NCBI GenBank assembly: GCA_036004405.1
Contig: DASYRM010000168.1
Coordinates: 1 to 45,624, forward strand
DNA: 45,624 bases
Source of the DNA: DASYRM01 sp036004405
Lineage (GTDB): Bacteria > Acidobacteriota > Vicinamibacteria > Vicinamibacterales > UBA2999
Direction of reading: 5' to 3'
Both the position numbers and the translations under genes were made by a program. Positions 7,169 through 14,861 of this stretch are shown here, one piece after another. Numbering within the stretch: position 1 is the stretch's first letter; each line of letters opens with the position of its first letter. The notes beneath the pieces were generated by a model. The model saw nothing but the letters and a program-made list of their open reading frames with translations, was not told where the DNA came from and made no database searches.

Positions 7169-8410
7169 CTACCAGAAGCAGCGAGAATCCGTCCGCGCGG
7201 CCACCGACGACGACGCGTCCGTCGGGACCGTGCGGACCCACTCATCGAACCGCACGAACACCCCCGCTATATAGAACCGCGACGAACCCGACGTCGCCTC
7301 GCAGTAGACATTGTTCGCGGAAGACAGCCCCGACGTCTCCGACGGTTCGATCGCCCAGAACAGGTCTGGCGGTCCGCCGTGGCCGCCCACCAGGTTGCGC
7401 AGCTGGTTGCCCGACACGGTGACGCCCTGGTTCGGCTGGCAGCCGCCGGGGCAGCCGCTGACCCCCTCGGTCGCCGCGCTGAGCAGGCGCATGCCGGCGC
7501 CGGCGGCGGTGATCTTGTTCCCCTGGAACTGGCAGTTGGAACAGGAATAGAACTCCGCCGCAAACGCGGCGACGTTCTGGAAAGTGTTGTTCCGCACCGA
7601 GAGGTTGTACGCCTCGAACGAGTCGGGATGGGCGTTACCGGTGCCGCCCATCGAGATGCCCTGCGTGTTGGAAATCTCGTTGTCGACCACGGTGATGTCG
7701 CGGCTGCCCAACTTGATCCCGATCGCCTTGGCATCGACCCCGCGCGAGTCGTGCATGCGATTCCGCTCGATCGTCCATCGTGTAACCGCAGTCAGATCGA
7801 TCGCCTGGGAGTCCCACTGCGTGAACTCGTTGTCCCGCACCGTCACCTCGGTGGCGCCGCCGTCGCCCTTGAGCGAGTCGCTGGCGCCGTTGTTCAGGAA
7901 ACGGTTCCCCTGGATGACGATCTGGCGTCCGCCCCGCACCTCGAGGTTATAGCCGGCGGAGTTCTGCAAGGTCAGGCCCTGCACCGTGACGTACTGACCG
8001 GACACCTGCAGCAGCTCGCGGGAGGAGTTGCGCCCATCCAGCACGGCGGTCTCACCCTGAAACGCCGCGATCGTGACGCGATCCCCTTCCGACGATCCGG
8101 CGCCGTTGATGTCGAGCCCCTGGGTGATCGCGTAGGTGCCCTGGCGTACGAAGAGTGTCACGCCCTTGGCGTTGTCGAGCAGGTGCAGCGTCTTTGTGGC
8201 CGTGAAGTCGCGGAACGGGCAGGTGCCGTTCCCCTGATTGGTCGGCGCCTGGCCGTTGCACCTCTCGTTGTCGGCGCCGCTTTCCTGCGACGCGACGTAG
8301 TACGTATTCCCCGACGCGCTGATGGGGGCGGGGCCGGTTGCTGAATTGCCGTGGCAGCCCACGCAGACGAGGGTTCCGACGAGGGCCAATGACCGGGTGT
8401 ACATGACCAT
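7169..8410 (-). CDS. Secreted right-handed beta-helix protein, possible lipoprotein
   Basis: A 413-residue protein with an N-terminal signal (MVMYTRSLALVGTLVCVGCH). The Cys at the end of that segment could be lipidated, although Cys at -3 makes the lipobox atypical. From about residue 75 onward the chain is a run of short beta-strand coils with repeated V-x-x-N-x-F/I patterns, for example VQGLTLQNSAGYNLEVRGG, IVIQGNRFLNN, ITVVDNEISN and VSGNQLRNL. This is the parallel beta-helix fold of polysaccharide lyases and NosD/DUF1565-type proteins. Several Cys pairs (for example CPGGC) suggest disulfides in an extracytoplasmic location. It starts 8 nt after the upstream membrane-protein gene, so it is probably the last gene of the large operon. 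A glycan-binding or glycan-cleaving role is inferred; no catalytic residues can be assigned. Confidence 0.8.
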   Translation of the reverse strand: MVMYTRSLALVGTLVCVGCHGNSATGPAPISASGNTYYVASQESGADNERCNGQAPTNQGNGTCPFRDFTATKTLHLLDNAKGVTLFVRQGTYAITQGLDINGAGSSEGDRVTIAAFQGETAVLDGRNSSRELLQVSGQYVTVQGLTLQNSAGYNLEVRGGRQIVIQGNRFLNNGASDSLKGDGGATEVTVRDNEFTQWDSQAIDLTAVTRWTIERNRMHDSRGVDAKAIGIKLGSRDITVVDNEISNTQGISMGGTGNAHPDSFEAYNLSVRNNTFQNVAAFAAEFYSCSNCQFQGNKITAAGAGMRLLSAATEGVSGCPGGCQPNQGVTVSGNQLRNLVGGHGGPPDLFWAIEPSETSGLSSANNVYCEATSGSSRFYIAGVFVRFDEWVRTVPTDASSSVAARTDSRCFW

Positions 8411-8418
8411 CTATTAGG

Positions 8419-9246
8419 CTACATCCTGACTTTGAGGGGCTTCTTCAATGCGAACCCCCACAACACGCTGAAGATGAGATAGGGCGCCACCCAGGGCATC
8501 TGCCAGCCCATTAAGACGACCGTCCGGGGCGCATAGTCGATGCGCACCTCGGAGACCGGCGTGCCGCCGGGAATCGGCGCTTCGGCCGGATTGACCATCT
8601 GGGCGATCAGCCCCTCGGACGGGCGCACCGGCGAGCGGCGTGCAGGGCCGTCCGAGGCCACCAGCGTCTTGTCGAACGTCCACGCGCCGACGCGAACCCG
8701 CACTACGTAGGCGCCGGACTCCCTCGGCTCCACCTTCCACACCAGCTCGCCCGTCGCAGGAATCCAGATCGGCGGCGTCAGCACGCGCACGCCATCGGGC
8801 GCTTCGAGCGATGCGGAGGCGGCGCCGTTCGGCAGCGCCGCCGCGTCGCGCATCCGGGCCGTGAGCAGCCGCGGCTCGCGCGCCGCGGCGCGATAGCCGA
8901 AGAAGAGATCGAGCTGCGTCAAAAGCAGCGCCATCGGCACGGCGGCCCACAGCAGCGGGCGCAGCGACAGCCCCACGTAGAGGACGTTGCTCCAGAGCAT
9001 CTCGCCAAGCGCGCGGAAGACGGCCGGCAGGTCGTCCTGGAACAGCCGGCACTCGAAGATGCAGGCGTGAATCTGCCGTTTCACCTCGGCGAGCCGCGCC
9101 TGGTTCGACGCCACGCGGATGCACAGCAGCATCGCCACGGCCGTGACGAGCGACACCACGGCCAGGCCGGCGAGCGGTGACAGCATGGCGAGCGGCGCCA
9201 GCAGACGATCGAACAGCCAGCCGATCACGGCGTTGAAGGTGGCCAA
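8419..9246 (-). CDS. Integral membrane protein, EMC3/DUF106 (Oxa1/YidC superfamily)-like, with periplasmic beta domain
   Basis: About 275 residues from a TTG start at 9246, 2 nt after the previous stop; a GTG at 9228 is the alternative. Hydrophobic segments lie at about residues 24-44, 93-115 and 244-265, with a shorter one near 5-20. Between the second and third is a charged helical stretch (ASNQARLAEVKRQIHACIFE), followed by LRPLLWAAVPMALLLTQLDL. A transmembrane helix, a basic coiled coil and then a pair of helices with a PLL-x-x-x-PM motif is the layout of EMC3/TMCO1/DUF106 insertase-like proteins. Residues about 145-235 look like an Ig-like beta sandwich (VWKVEPRESGAYVVRVRVG), probably periplasmic, ahead of the last helix. 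The family call rests on topology and motif spacing, not on a search. It is tightly coupled to the AlkP genes. Confidence 0.6.
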   Translation of the reverse strand: MATFNAVIGWLFDRLLAPLAMLSPLAGLAVVSLVTAVAMLLCIRVASNQARLAEVKRQIHACIFECRLFQDDLPAVFRALGEMLWSNVLYVGLSLRPLLWAAVPMALLLTQLDLFFGYRAAAREPRLLTARMRDAAALPNGAASASLEAPDGVRVLTPPIWIPATGELVWKVEPRESGAYVVRVRVGAWTFDKTLVASDGPARRSPVRPSEGLIAQMVNPAEAPIPGGTPVSEVRIDYAPRTVVLMGWQMPWVAPYLIFSVLWGFALKKPLKVRM

Positions 9247-9248
9247 CG

Positions 9249-9443
9249 TCAGGAGATGTATCCGAGCCCGCGGAGACGCTTCTTCATCTCGTCCTCCGAG
9301 CCGGCCTGCTCCACGCGCGACACCTCGCGCTCGACGATGTGCACGATGAACTCGTCGACCGACGAGTAGCCCGCCAAATCGGCGCACCGCTTCGCGCGCG
9401 CGAGGAGCGCCTTGTCGATCTTGATACGCGAGGTGCCGAACAT
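9249..9443 (-). CDS. Small ribbon-helix-helix-like protein ending in LGYIS
   Basis: A 64-residue protein. A basic strand (SRIKIDKALL) and two helices (ARAKRCADLAGY and SVDEFIVHIVEREVSRVEQ) fit the Arc/MetJ-type ribbon-helix-helix fold. The tail EDEMKKRLRGLGYIS closely resembles the C-terminal tail of the sulfatase-like protein of this window (LRRLRSLGYVK). It starts 1 nt after the stop of the upstream phosphodiesterase gene and is followed after 2 nt by the membrane-protein gene, so it is translationally coupled to both. It may be a DNA-binding regulator of the operon, or an adaptor whose tail mimics those of the AlkP/sulfatase enzymes; neither can be shown here. Confidence 0.75.
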   Translation of the reverse strand: MFGTSRIKIDKALLARAKRCADLAGYSSVDEFIVHIVEREVSRVEQAGSEDEMKKRLRGLGYIS

Positions 9444-9444
9444 G

Positions 9445-11388
9445 TCAGTGTGTCTCCACGAAAGGAAAACCGTCGATGCCGAACTCGCTGAGGAGCGCGC
9501 CCGCGAGCCGCTGCAGCGACGGCGACGGCGTCTTGAGCGGACGGCTCGTGAACAGAATACCGGGGACCGCCGCCGGGTCCATGCAGTGATCGCCGTTCCA
9601 CGGCGCCTGGTTGATCGACACCACCCCGGCCGGCACGCCCCCGAGCGACGATTCGTCGGACGACCGGATGCCCTTGGCGTATCCCACCACCAGATCGGGC
9701 GCGACCTCGTCGAAGCCGGCGCTGTAGACGTCCTCGCGGCGGTAGACCCGCGCCACCAGCGTCTCGCCGCTCGCCGGATCCCGCGCGGCTTCGAGCTTGG
9801 CAGCGATCTCGCGCATCAAGGCGGCGCGCTCGTTCGGATCCACCACACCGCCCGCCTCGCGCCCACGGAGGTTGAGGTACAGCCCGTTGAGGCCGAGCCC
9901 GTACGCGCGGGTGCGCGACCAGTCCACGTTCTGGAACGGCACCGACCCGTCGGTGGCCTCCGACGACCGCAGCGCGAGGTAACCGTTGTCGCGCAGCCAG
10001 CCATTGAGGTTGAAGGAGCGGCGCCACGACGTGAAGCCGTGGTCCGACATCACCACCAGCAGATCGTCGGGGCGCAGCCGCGCCATCGTGCGGCCGACCA
10101 TCGCGTCGAGCGCCACGTAGCGCTCCTCGATCACTCGCGCGAACGCCTCGTCCCGCCCGGCCTGGTAGGCAGGATGCCCGGGGTCGCGCGCGCGCCACAT
10201 CATGTGCGAGATCTGGTCGACGTTGCCGACGTAGTAGAAGAGCAGCCCGCGTTCGAAGCGCTCGAGCACGTAGTCGTACTGCTGGTCGACCTCTGCACCG
10301 GCGATGCCGGCCTGGGCAAGGAATTCAGCCGGGGTGAGAATGCCGGTCTTGAGCGCCTTCGTCTCCTCGGGCATCCCCTGGCTGTAGAAGCGCCCTGACG
10401 CGCGCGCGAGCTCCGTCGCATACGAGCCCGGCGACGAGATCGGCATCGCCGGCGACGCCGGGTCCATGTTGGGCGGGCTCGCGTAGAGCTGGAACGACGG
10501 ATCGAGCTGGCGCATGTAGAAGCGATACTCGGCCTGCAGCGACTGGCCGACCCCGAGCGAAAAGCGCACCGGCACCCAGTCGCTCCACTCGCCGGCCGCC
10601 AGCAGGCGCGTCTCGTCGCCGACGACCAGCTTCACGAACTTCCGCGAGGCGTCCACGTAGGCGGCAAACGAGGCGGTCACCTTCTCGGGCGCGGTCCGGA
10701 ACGGATTGTCGGGACCTTCGAGCGCGCCGCGCACCACCCCGCCCGTCGCGTCCACGCGGTAGACCACGCCGCCCGACAGCGAGCGGTCGGTCGCCGCGGC
10801 CGGATCGGAGGTGAAGAACGAAAAGGTCCCGTAGCCGCCGAGCAGATCCGGCGTGCCCATGCCGCTCAGCTCGCGTGTCGCGGTCCCCGACGGCGGAAAG
10901 TTCGCGGGCATCCGCAGAATCGTCGTCTCGATGCCGTGGCTTTCGAGCACTTCCCAGAACGGCGTGCCGCGCCGCAGCAGCTCGACGCGACCGCTCGAGA
11001 GCGGCACCTGCCAGCCGCCGACGCGAATCTCGCGCCCCGCGGGCACCGTTCGCGACGTCGACAGGTACGGCTGCATCGTCTTCGGGTCGCGATGGATGAA
11101 GTCGAAGATGCCGTGGCGCCCCGGGTCGAGGCCGGTGATGAACGTGGACCAGGCAACGGGGCTCTGCGGCGGATTGGCGGTGGCCAGCGACGCGAAGGTC
11201 CCGCGGCTCGCCAGCCTCGCCAGGTTCGGCAGCCGGCCGCGCGCCATCAGCTCGCGCGTCAGCTCGTAGTCCATGCCGTCGAAGCCGAGGACGACGACGC
11301 GCGGGGTGTGCGCGTTCGAGCGGCCGCAGGCGCTCGCGGTGACGAGCAGCGCCGCCACAATCGCCAGCGCGCGCGCGCCGCGGCTCAT
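9445..11388 (-). CDS. AlkP-superfamily type I phosphodiesterase, secreted lipoprotein
   Basis: A 647-residue protein starting MSRGARALAIVAALLVTASAC. The hydrophobic signal ends at Cys21, a probable lipidation site. The phosphodiesterase/nucleotide pyrophosphatase (PF01663) hallmarks are VVLGFDGMD (metal ligand Asp37), NPPQSPVAWSTFITG with Ser76 aligned with the nucleophilic Thr of NPP enzymes, DPGRHGIFDF, VDQISHMMWR, VVMSDHGF and NGDHCMD. A beta-rich insertion of roughly 200 residues (about 140-340) separates the catalytic halves. It probably cleaves or transfers a phosphodiester or phospho-group outside the inner membrane. Its start overlaps the stop of its paralogue upstream (ATGA). The substrate is unknown; the operon suggests the peptide-polyketide product or its lipid carrier. 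Confidence 0.87.
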   Translation of the reverse strand: MSRGARALAIVAALLVTASACGRSNAHTPRVVVLGFDGMDYELTRELMARGRLPNLARLASRGTFASLATANPPQSPVAWSTFITGLDPGRHGIFDFIHRDPKTMQPYLSTSRTVPAGREIRVGGWQVPLSSGRVELLRRGTPFWEVLESHGIETTILRMPANFPPSGTATRELSGMGTPDLLGGYGTFSFFTSDPAAATDRSLSGGVVYRVDATGGVVRGALEGPDNPFRTAPEKVTASFAAYVDASRKFVKLVVGDETRLLAAGEWSDWVPVRFSLGVGQSLQAEYRFYMRQLDPSFQLYASPPNMDPASPAMPISSPGSYATELARASGRFYSQGMPEETKALKTGILTPAEFLAQAGIAGAEVDQQYDYVLERFERGLLFYYVGNVDQISHMMWRARDPGHPAYQAGRDEAFARVIEERYVALDAMVGRTMARLRPDDLLVVMSDHGFTSWRRSFNLNGWLRDNGYLALRSSEATDGSVPFQNVDWSRTRAYGLGLNGLYLNLRGREAGGVVDPNERAALMREIAAKLEAARDPASGETLVARVYRREDVYSAGFDEVAPDLVVGYAKGIRSSDESSLGGVPAGVVSINQAPWNGDHCMDPAAVPGILFTSRPLKTPSPSLQRLAGALLSEFGIDGFPFVETH

Positions 11389-13475
11389 GCCAACCCCTCG
11401 AGCGGCCGGCCGTCCATGTGCGGCGGCGGGTCGATTCCGAACAGCCGGAGCGCGGTTGGCGCGATGTCGACGAGCGCGGGGTCCTCGGTGGTCGTCCGCC
11501 GGTTGCAGAAGAACACGCCGGGCACCAGCCGGGGATCGATGCAGTGATCGCCGCTCCAGGCCTTGAGGTTGTCCTCGCAGACCGGGCCCGCGATCACGCC
11601 GCTGGCGCAGTCCCACGACACGCGGTAGCCGGCGTTGTAGCCGATGAGCAGGTCGGGAGCGTTGCCGACATACGGGCCGTCATAGAGGCGGGCGGTGTCG
11701 AACACCTCGCGAATCGCGGTCGCGCCCTTCTCTTCGTCGCCCAGACCGTTGAGGCGGGCGATGATCTCCGCCTTCAGCCCCTCGGCCTCCTCCGGCGCGA
11801 CGATGCCGGCCGCCTCGCGCCCCTGGAGGTTGAGGAACATGCCGGTGAGCCCCAGGCAGTAGGCGCGGGTCTTCGACCAGTCCACGTCGTGCAGCCACTC
11901 GGCCCGCCCGTCGCTGCCCGGCTTGAGCGCCAGGTAGCCCTCGCGCAGCAGCCACGCGTTCAGGTTGACGCCGCGGCGGAACGAGCTGAACCCGTGGTCC
12001 GAGATCACCATCAGCACGTCGTCGTCGCCGAGCCGATCGAGCACGCGCCCCACCAGCGCGTCGTTGTGCTGGTAGAGGGCCTTGATCGCGTCCTTGTGCT
12101 CGGCGTCCTCGCGACCGGCGGCGGCCGGATGACCGGGGTCGAGATAGCGCCAGAACATGTGCTGGATACGGTCGGTGGCGTCGAACACGCACACGAGGGT
12201 GCCGCGCGTGAGCCGATCGAGCGCCGCAAAGAACATCGACTCGCGCTCGCGATCGATGTCGTAGGCCTGCTGCAGGAACGTGCCGTCGTCGATCACGCCC
12301 TCGTTGAGCGCCCACGTGTCTTCGGCCAGACCGAGCGTCGCGAAGCTCCCGATGCGCTTCGTGAGATACGTCGCGTAGTACGACGGGTGAGCGATCGGCA
12401 TCGCCGGCCGCTCGGGGTTGATGTTAATCGGCGAGAGATAGATCGAGAGGTGCTCGCCCAACTCGGTGACGAGCAGTCGCGTGAGCCCGGTGACCGTGAT
12501 GCCAGGGCCGGCGTGGAAGCGGAGCGTCACCCAGCCGGTGAGCTGTCCCGGCCGCAGCTCGATCGACTCGTCGCCCACCCGGGCGCGCACGAGGGCGGCG
12601 GCGCGATCGACCTCGAGCTCGAACGGCAGCGTCAACGGCGGGCCGCCGACGACGAACGTGTTCTCCGGCCCCTCGATCGTCGCCCGCGCGTGTCCGCCTT
12701 CGAGCGCGATCGCGACGCGGATGCCGCCCTCTTTGAAGCGCGCGCCCGCCGGCCGGGTGGTGTAGAGCAGGAACGTCCCCTGCGTGCCCAGCAGGTCCGG
12801 CACGCACATCGCGCTCAGCTCGGCCCCGTAGAAGCGATCGGGCGGAAACGTGACCGGCACACGCAGCACGGTGCTCCAGATGCGGTGCTCGCCGAGGATG
12901 GCCCAGAACGGTTTCGACTTGCGGAGCAGCCGCAGCTCGGGGCGTTCGAGCGGAATCCGGTAGCGTCCCCAGGTGAGGAAGCGCTCGACCTTCCCGATCT
13001 TCACCGACGAGAGCATGGGCAGATAGGTGTGGCGATCGCGATCGAGGAAGTCGAAGATGTTGTGACGGCCCGGGTGGGTGCCGGTGCTGAACGACGACCA
13101 GGCGACCGGCGACACCGAGGGAAACGTCGTCCGCAGCGGCCGGTAGGATCCCTGCGCGGCCAGACGCGAGAAGTTCGGCAGCAGCCCCTCGCGCATGAAC
13201 CGGTCGGTGAGGACCGGGTCCTGGCCGTCGAGACCGACCACGATGAAGCGGCCGACCGAGGCGCGCGGGGCGCGCGTGCCCGTCAGCAGACGCCACGCCG
13301 CGCGCAGCGGCCACGCGAGCAGCGACAGCATCGCCACGACCACCGTCGTGAGCAGCACGAAGAACGACGACACCAGCGCGAAGCCGGCGCCGGGGCCGAT
13401 GTAGGCGTGCGCCACTCCCGGGAGTGCCAGGAGCAGCAGCGCGGCCAGGGCAATCCGGGCGGCGCGCTTAGCCAC
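11385..13475 (-). CDS. AlkP-superfamily type I phosphodiesterase, membrane-anchored paralogue
   Basis: A 696-residue protein from a GTG start at 13475 that overlaps the stop of the upstream sulfotransferase gene by 8 nt. The N-terminus has a signal-like helix (ARIALAALLLLALPGVAHA), a YIGPGAG motif and a second hydrophobic helix at about residues 34-55, so the enzyme is anchored with its catalytic domain outside. Catalytic motifs are VVGLDGQD, FPSVSPVAWSSFSTG (Ser nucleophile position), HPGRHNIFDF, DATDRIQHMFWR, VMISDHGFSSF and WSGDHCIDP. The whole length aligns motif by motif with the next gene, including the middle beta-rich insertion, so the two arose by duplication. Either enzyme could be a phosphodiesterase or a phospho-group transferase; the sequence alone does not decide. 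Confidence 0.87.
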   Translation of the reverse strand: MAKRAARIALAALLLLALPGVAHAYIGPGAGFALVSSFFVLLTTVVVAMLSLLAWPLRAAWRLLTGTRAPRASVGRFIVVGLDGQDPVLTDRFMREGLLPNFSRLAAQGSYRPLRTTFPSVSPVAWSSFSTGTHPGRHNIFDFLDRDRHTYLPMLSSVKIGKVERFLTWGRYRIPLERPELRLLRKSKPFWAILGEHRIWSTVLRVPVTFPPDRFYGAELSAMCVPDLLGTQGTFLLYTTRPAGARFKEGGIRVAIALEGGHARATIEGPENTFVVGGPPLTLPFELEVDRAAALVRARVGDESIELRPGQLTGWVTLRFHAGPGITVTGLTRLLVTELGEHLSIYLSPININPERPAMPIAHPSYYATYLTKRIGSFATLGLAEDTWALNEGVIDDGTFLQQAYDIDRERESMFFAALDRLTRGTLVCVFDATDRIQHMFWRYLDPGHPAAAGREDAEHKDAIKALYQHNDALVGRVLDRLGDDDVLMVISDHGFSSFRRGVNLNAWLLREGYLALKPGSDGRAEWLHDVDWSKTRAYCLGLTGMFLNLQGREAAGIVAPEEAEGLKAEIIARLNGLGDEEKGATAIREVFDTARLYDGPYVGNAPDLLIGYNAGYRVSWDCASGVIAGPVCEDNLKAWSGDHCIDPRLVPGVFFCNRRTTTEDPALVDIAPTALRLFGIDPPPHMDGRPLEGLA

Positions 13476-14079
13476 GGTTGCGATACAGCGCCGGGTCGGC
13501 GACCGCCGCCATCCGCGCGACGTCGAGCGGGACGTTGACGAATTCGGCCAGGCGAGCCGCGGCATCGGCGGGCCGTAGCACCACGTCCCCGTAGTGGAGT
13601 CGAAGCACGGAAAAGCAGGAGCGGCGCGACAAGAAGCGATCGACCTGGCGCAGATGCTCCTCGTACAGAGCCCGCGCATCGCGGGCCGCGTCGATGGCGG
13701 CGTCCTCGCCAAGGTGCCGCAGCATCGCATCCTGCGAGGCCATGACCTCGTCGAGCCGCCGTTCCATGAAGACGACACGATAGTCGTAGGTCTCCGGCAG
13801 CCAGGTCAACAGGAACGAAATGATCTTGACCGCCTTGCCGCGCGCGTCAGCGAGCCACCGCGCGTCGCCGCGCCCTTCGAGGGTCTTCACGCGCTCCAGC
13901 TCGTAATAGCCGTTGGGATTGCTGGCGTCGGCATGGCGGAGCCCGTCGGTCATCACCGGCAGGCCGCCGACGTCGAGCATGCGCATCGCCAGCGACGTGC
14001 CCGAGCGGGGCAGCCCCGACACGACCACGATCGGGCGACCGGCACGAAGCCGGCGCGTCCAGGCCGCGAACGGGCTCAT
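13468..14079 (-). CDS. Sulfotransferase-like P-loop protein
   Basis: A 203-residue protein. Residues about 17-35 carry the 5'-phosphosulfate-binding loop VVVSGLPRSGTSLAMRML, typical of PAPS-dependent sulfotransferases. A later strand-helix, YRVVFMERRLDEVMASQDAM, matches the 3'-phosphate-binding region of the family (I-x-x-x-R-D-P-x-x-x-x-x-S), although the canonical R-D-P reads R-R-L here. It is shorter than most sulfotransferases (about 250-350 residues). It overlaps the hydrolase gene upstream and the AlkP gene downstream. It may sulfate the NRPS-PKS product or a surface glycan; sulfotransferase-like proteins are frequent companions of exosortase loci. Confidence 0.75.
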   Translation of the reverse strand: MSPFAAWTRRLRAGRPIVVVSGLPRSGTSLAMRMLDVGGLPVMTDGLRHADASNPNGYYELERVKTLEGRGDARWLADARGKAVKIISFLLTWLPETYDYRVVFMERRLDEVMASQDAMLRHLGEDAAIDAARDARALYEEHLRQVDRFLSRRSCFSVLRLHYGDVVLRPADAAARLAEFVNVPLDVARMAAVADPALYRNRG

Positions 14080-14861
14080 GCCTCCGCTCCTTTCATCCAC
14101 GAGACGATGGCGTCGATCACCGCGCGGGGCACCAACGTCTTGCCGGGGTCGCGCCAGAAGGGCGGCGTGTCGAACGCACGCCGATCCACGGCGGTGCCCA
14201 CCATCTGCAGGCGCGCGACGAGCGCGTCGATCTCGCCCGCCACGCTGCCGCTCGTCTGCACCACGAGCACGCGGCGCACGGCGGGGCGCCCCGCGGTGCG
14301 AAGGTCGATGGCCTCGAGCTGCTCGCGCAGCGCCGGCCCGAACGGAAAGCCGAGCACTTCGCCCTCGACCTCCCCGAACCGCTCGCGCTGCAGCGCCAGC
14401 AGCTCCTCCACCCACGTCTTGCCGCTGACGACCGGATCCCACAAGACGAGCGCCGGCGCGGGCGACGCGCCCGGTCCGCACTGCCGGAGGAGCGCGAGCG
14501 ACGCGCCAAGGCGAAGGCCGGCAATCGACGGGTGCCCCTGCCCGGCCTGGCGCACGAGCTCGGCGGCGGCCGTGGTCACATCGAGCTGCCAGTCGGCGGG
14601 ACCGCAGTCGCCGCTGTCGCCGGCCGAGTCTCCGGTCGCACGGCAGTCGAAGCGGAGCGCGCTGATGCCGGCGGCGGCCAGACGCGCCGCGAGCTGCACG
14701 AGCGTGCGATGGCTGCCCATGCTCTCGTGCAGCACCGGCTGCACGACGAGCGCCGAGCCCACCGGGTCCGCGGCGGCGTGGAGGCAGCCAAACAGCTCCG
14801 CGGCGGGATCGCCGAAGAACATCGGCCGGACGGTGCCGGATCCTGCGGCCGCGATCGTCAT
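14076..14861 (-). CDS. Alpha/beta hydrolase-fold protein, exosortase-system-associated type, nucleophile missing
   Basis: A 261-residue protein. It opens with FGDPAAELFGCLHAA, QPVLHESMGSHRTLVQLA and ALRFDCRATGDSAGDSGD. This pattern resembles the exosortase A system-associated hydrolases (TIGR03100/TIGR03101). The nucleophile elbow, normally G-x-S-x-G, reads G-L-R-L-G at residues 115-119, so Arg117 stands where Ser is expected. To my recollection the second type of exosortase-associated hydrolase shares this feature, so it may act as a binding or chaperone protein rather than an esterase. The gene lies between the PKS and the sulfotransferase with ATGA overlaps on both sides. With no thioesterase in the assembly line, it is the only releasing-enzyme-like protein here, but without a nucleophile it cannot work by the usual thioesterase chemistry. 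Confidence 0.78.
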   Translation of the reverse strand: MTIAAAGSGTVRPMFFGDPAAELFGCLHAAADPVGSALVVQPVLHESMGSHRTLVQLAARLAAAGISALRFDCRATGDSAGDSGDCGPADWQLDVTTAAAELVRQAGQGHPSIAGLRLGASLALLRQCGPGASPAPALVLWDPVVSGKTWVEELLALQRERFGEVEGEVLGFPFGPALREQLEAIDLRTAGRPAVRRVLVVQTSGSVAGEIDALVARLQMVGTAVDRRAFDTPPFWRDPGKTLVPRAVIDAIVSWMKGAEA

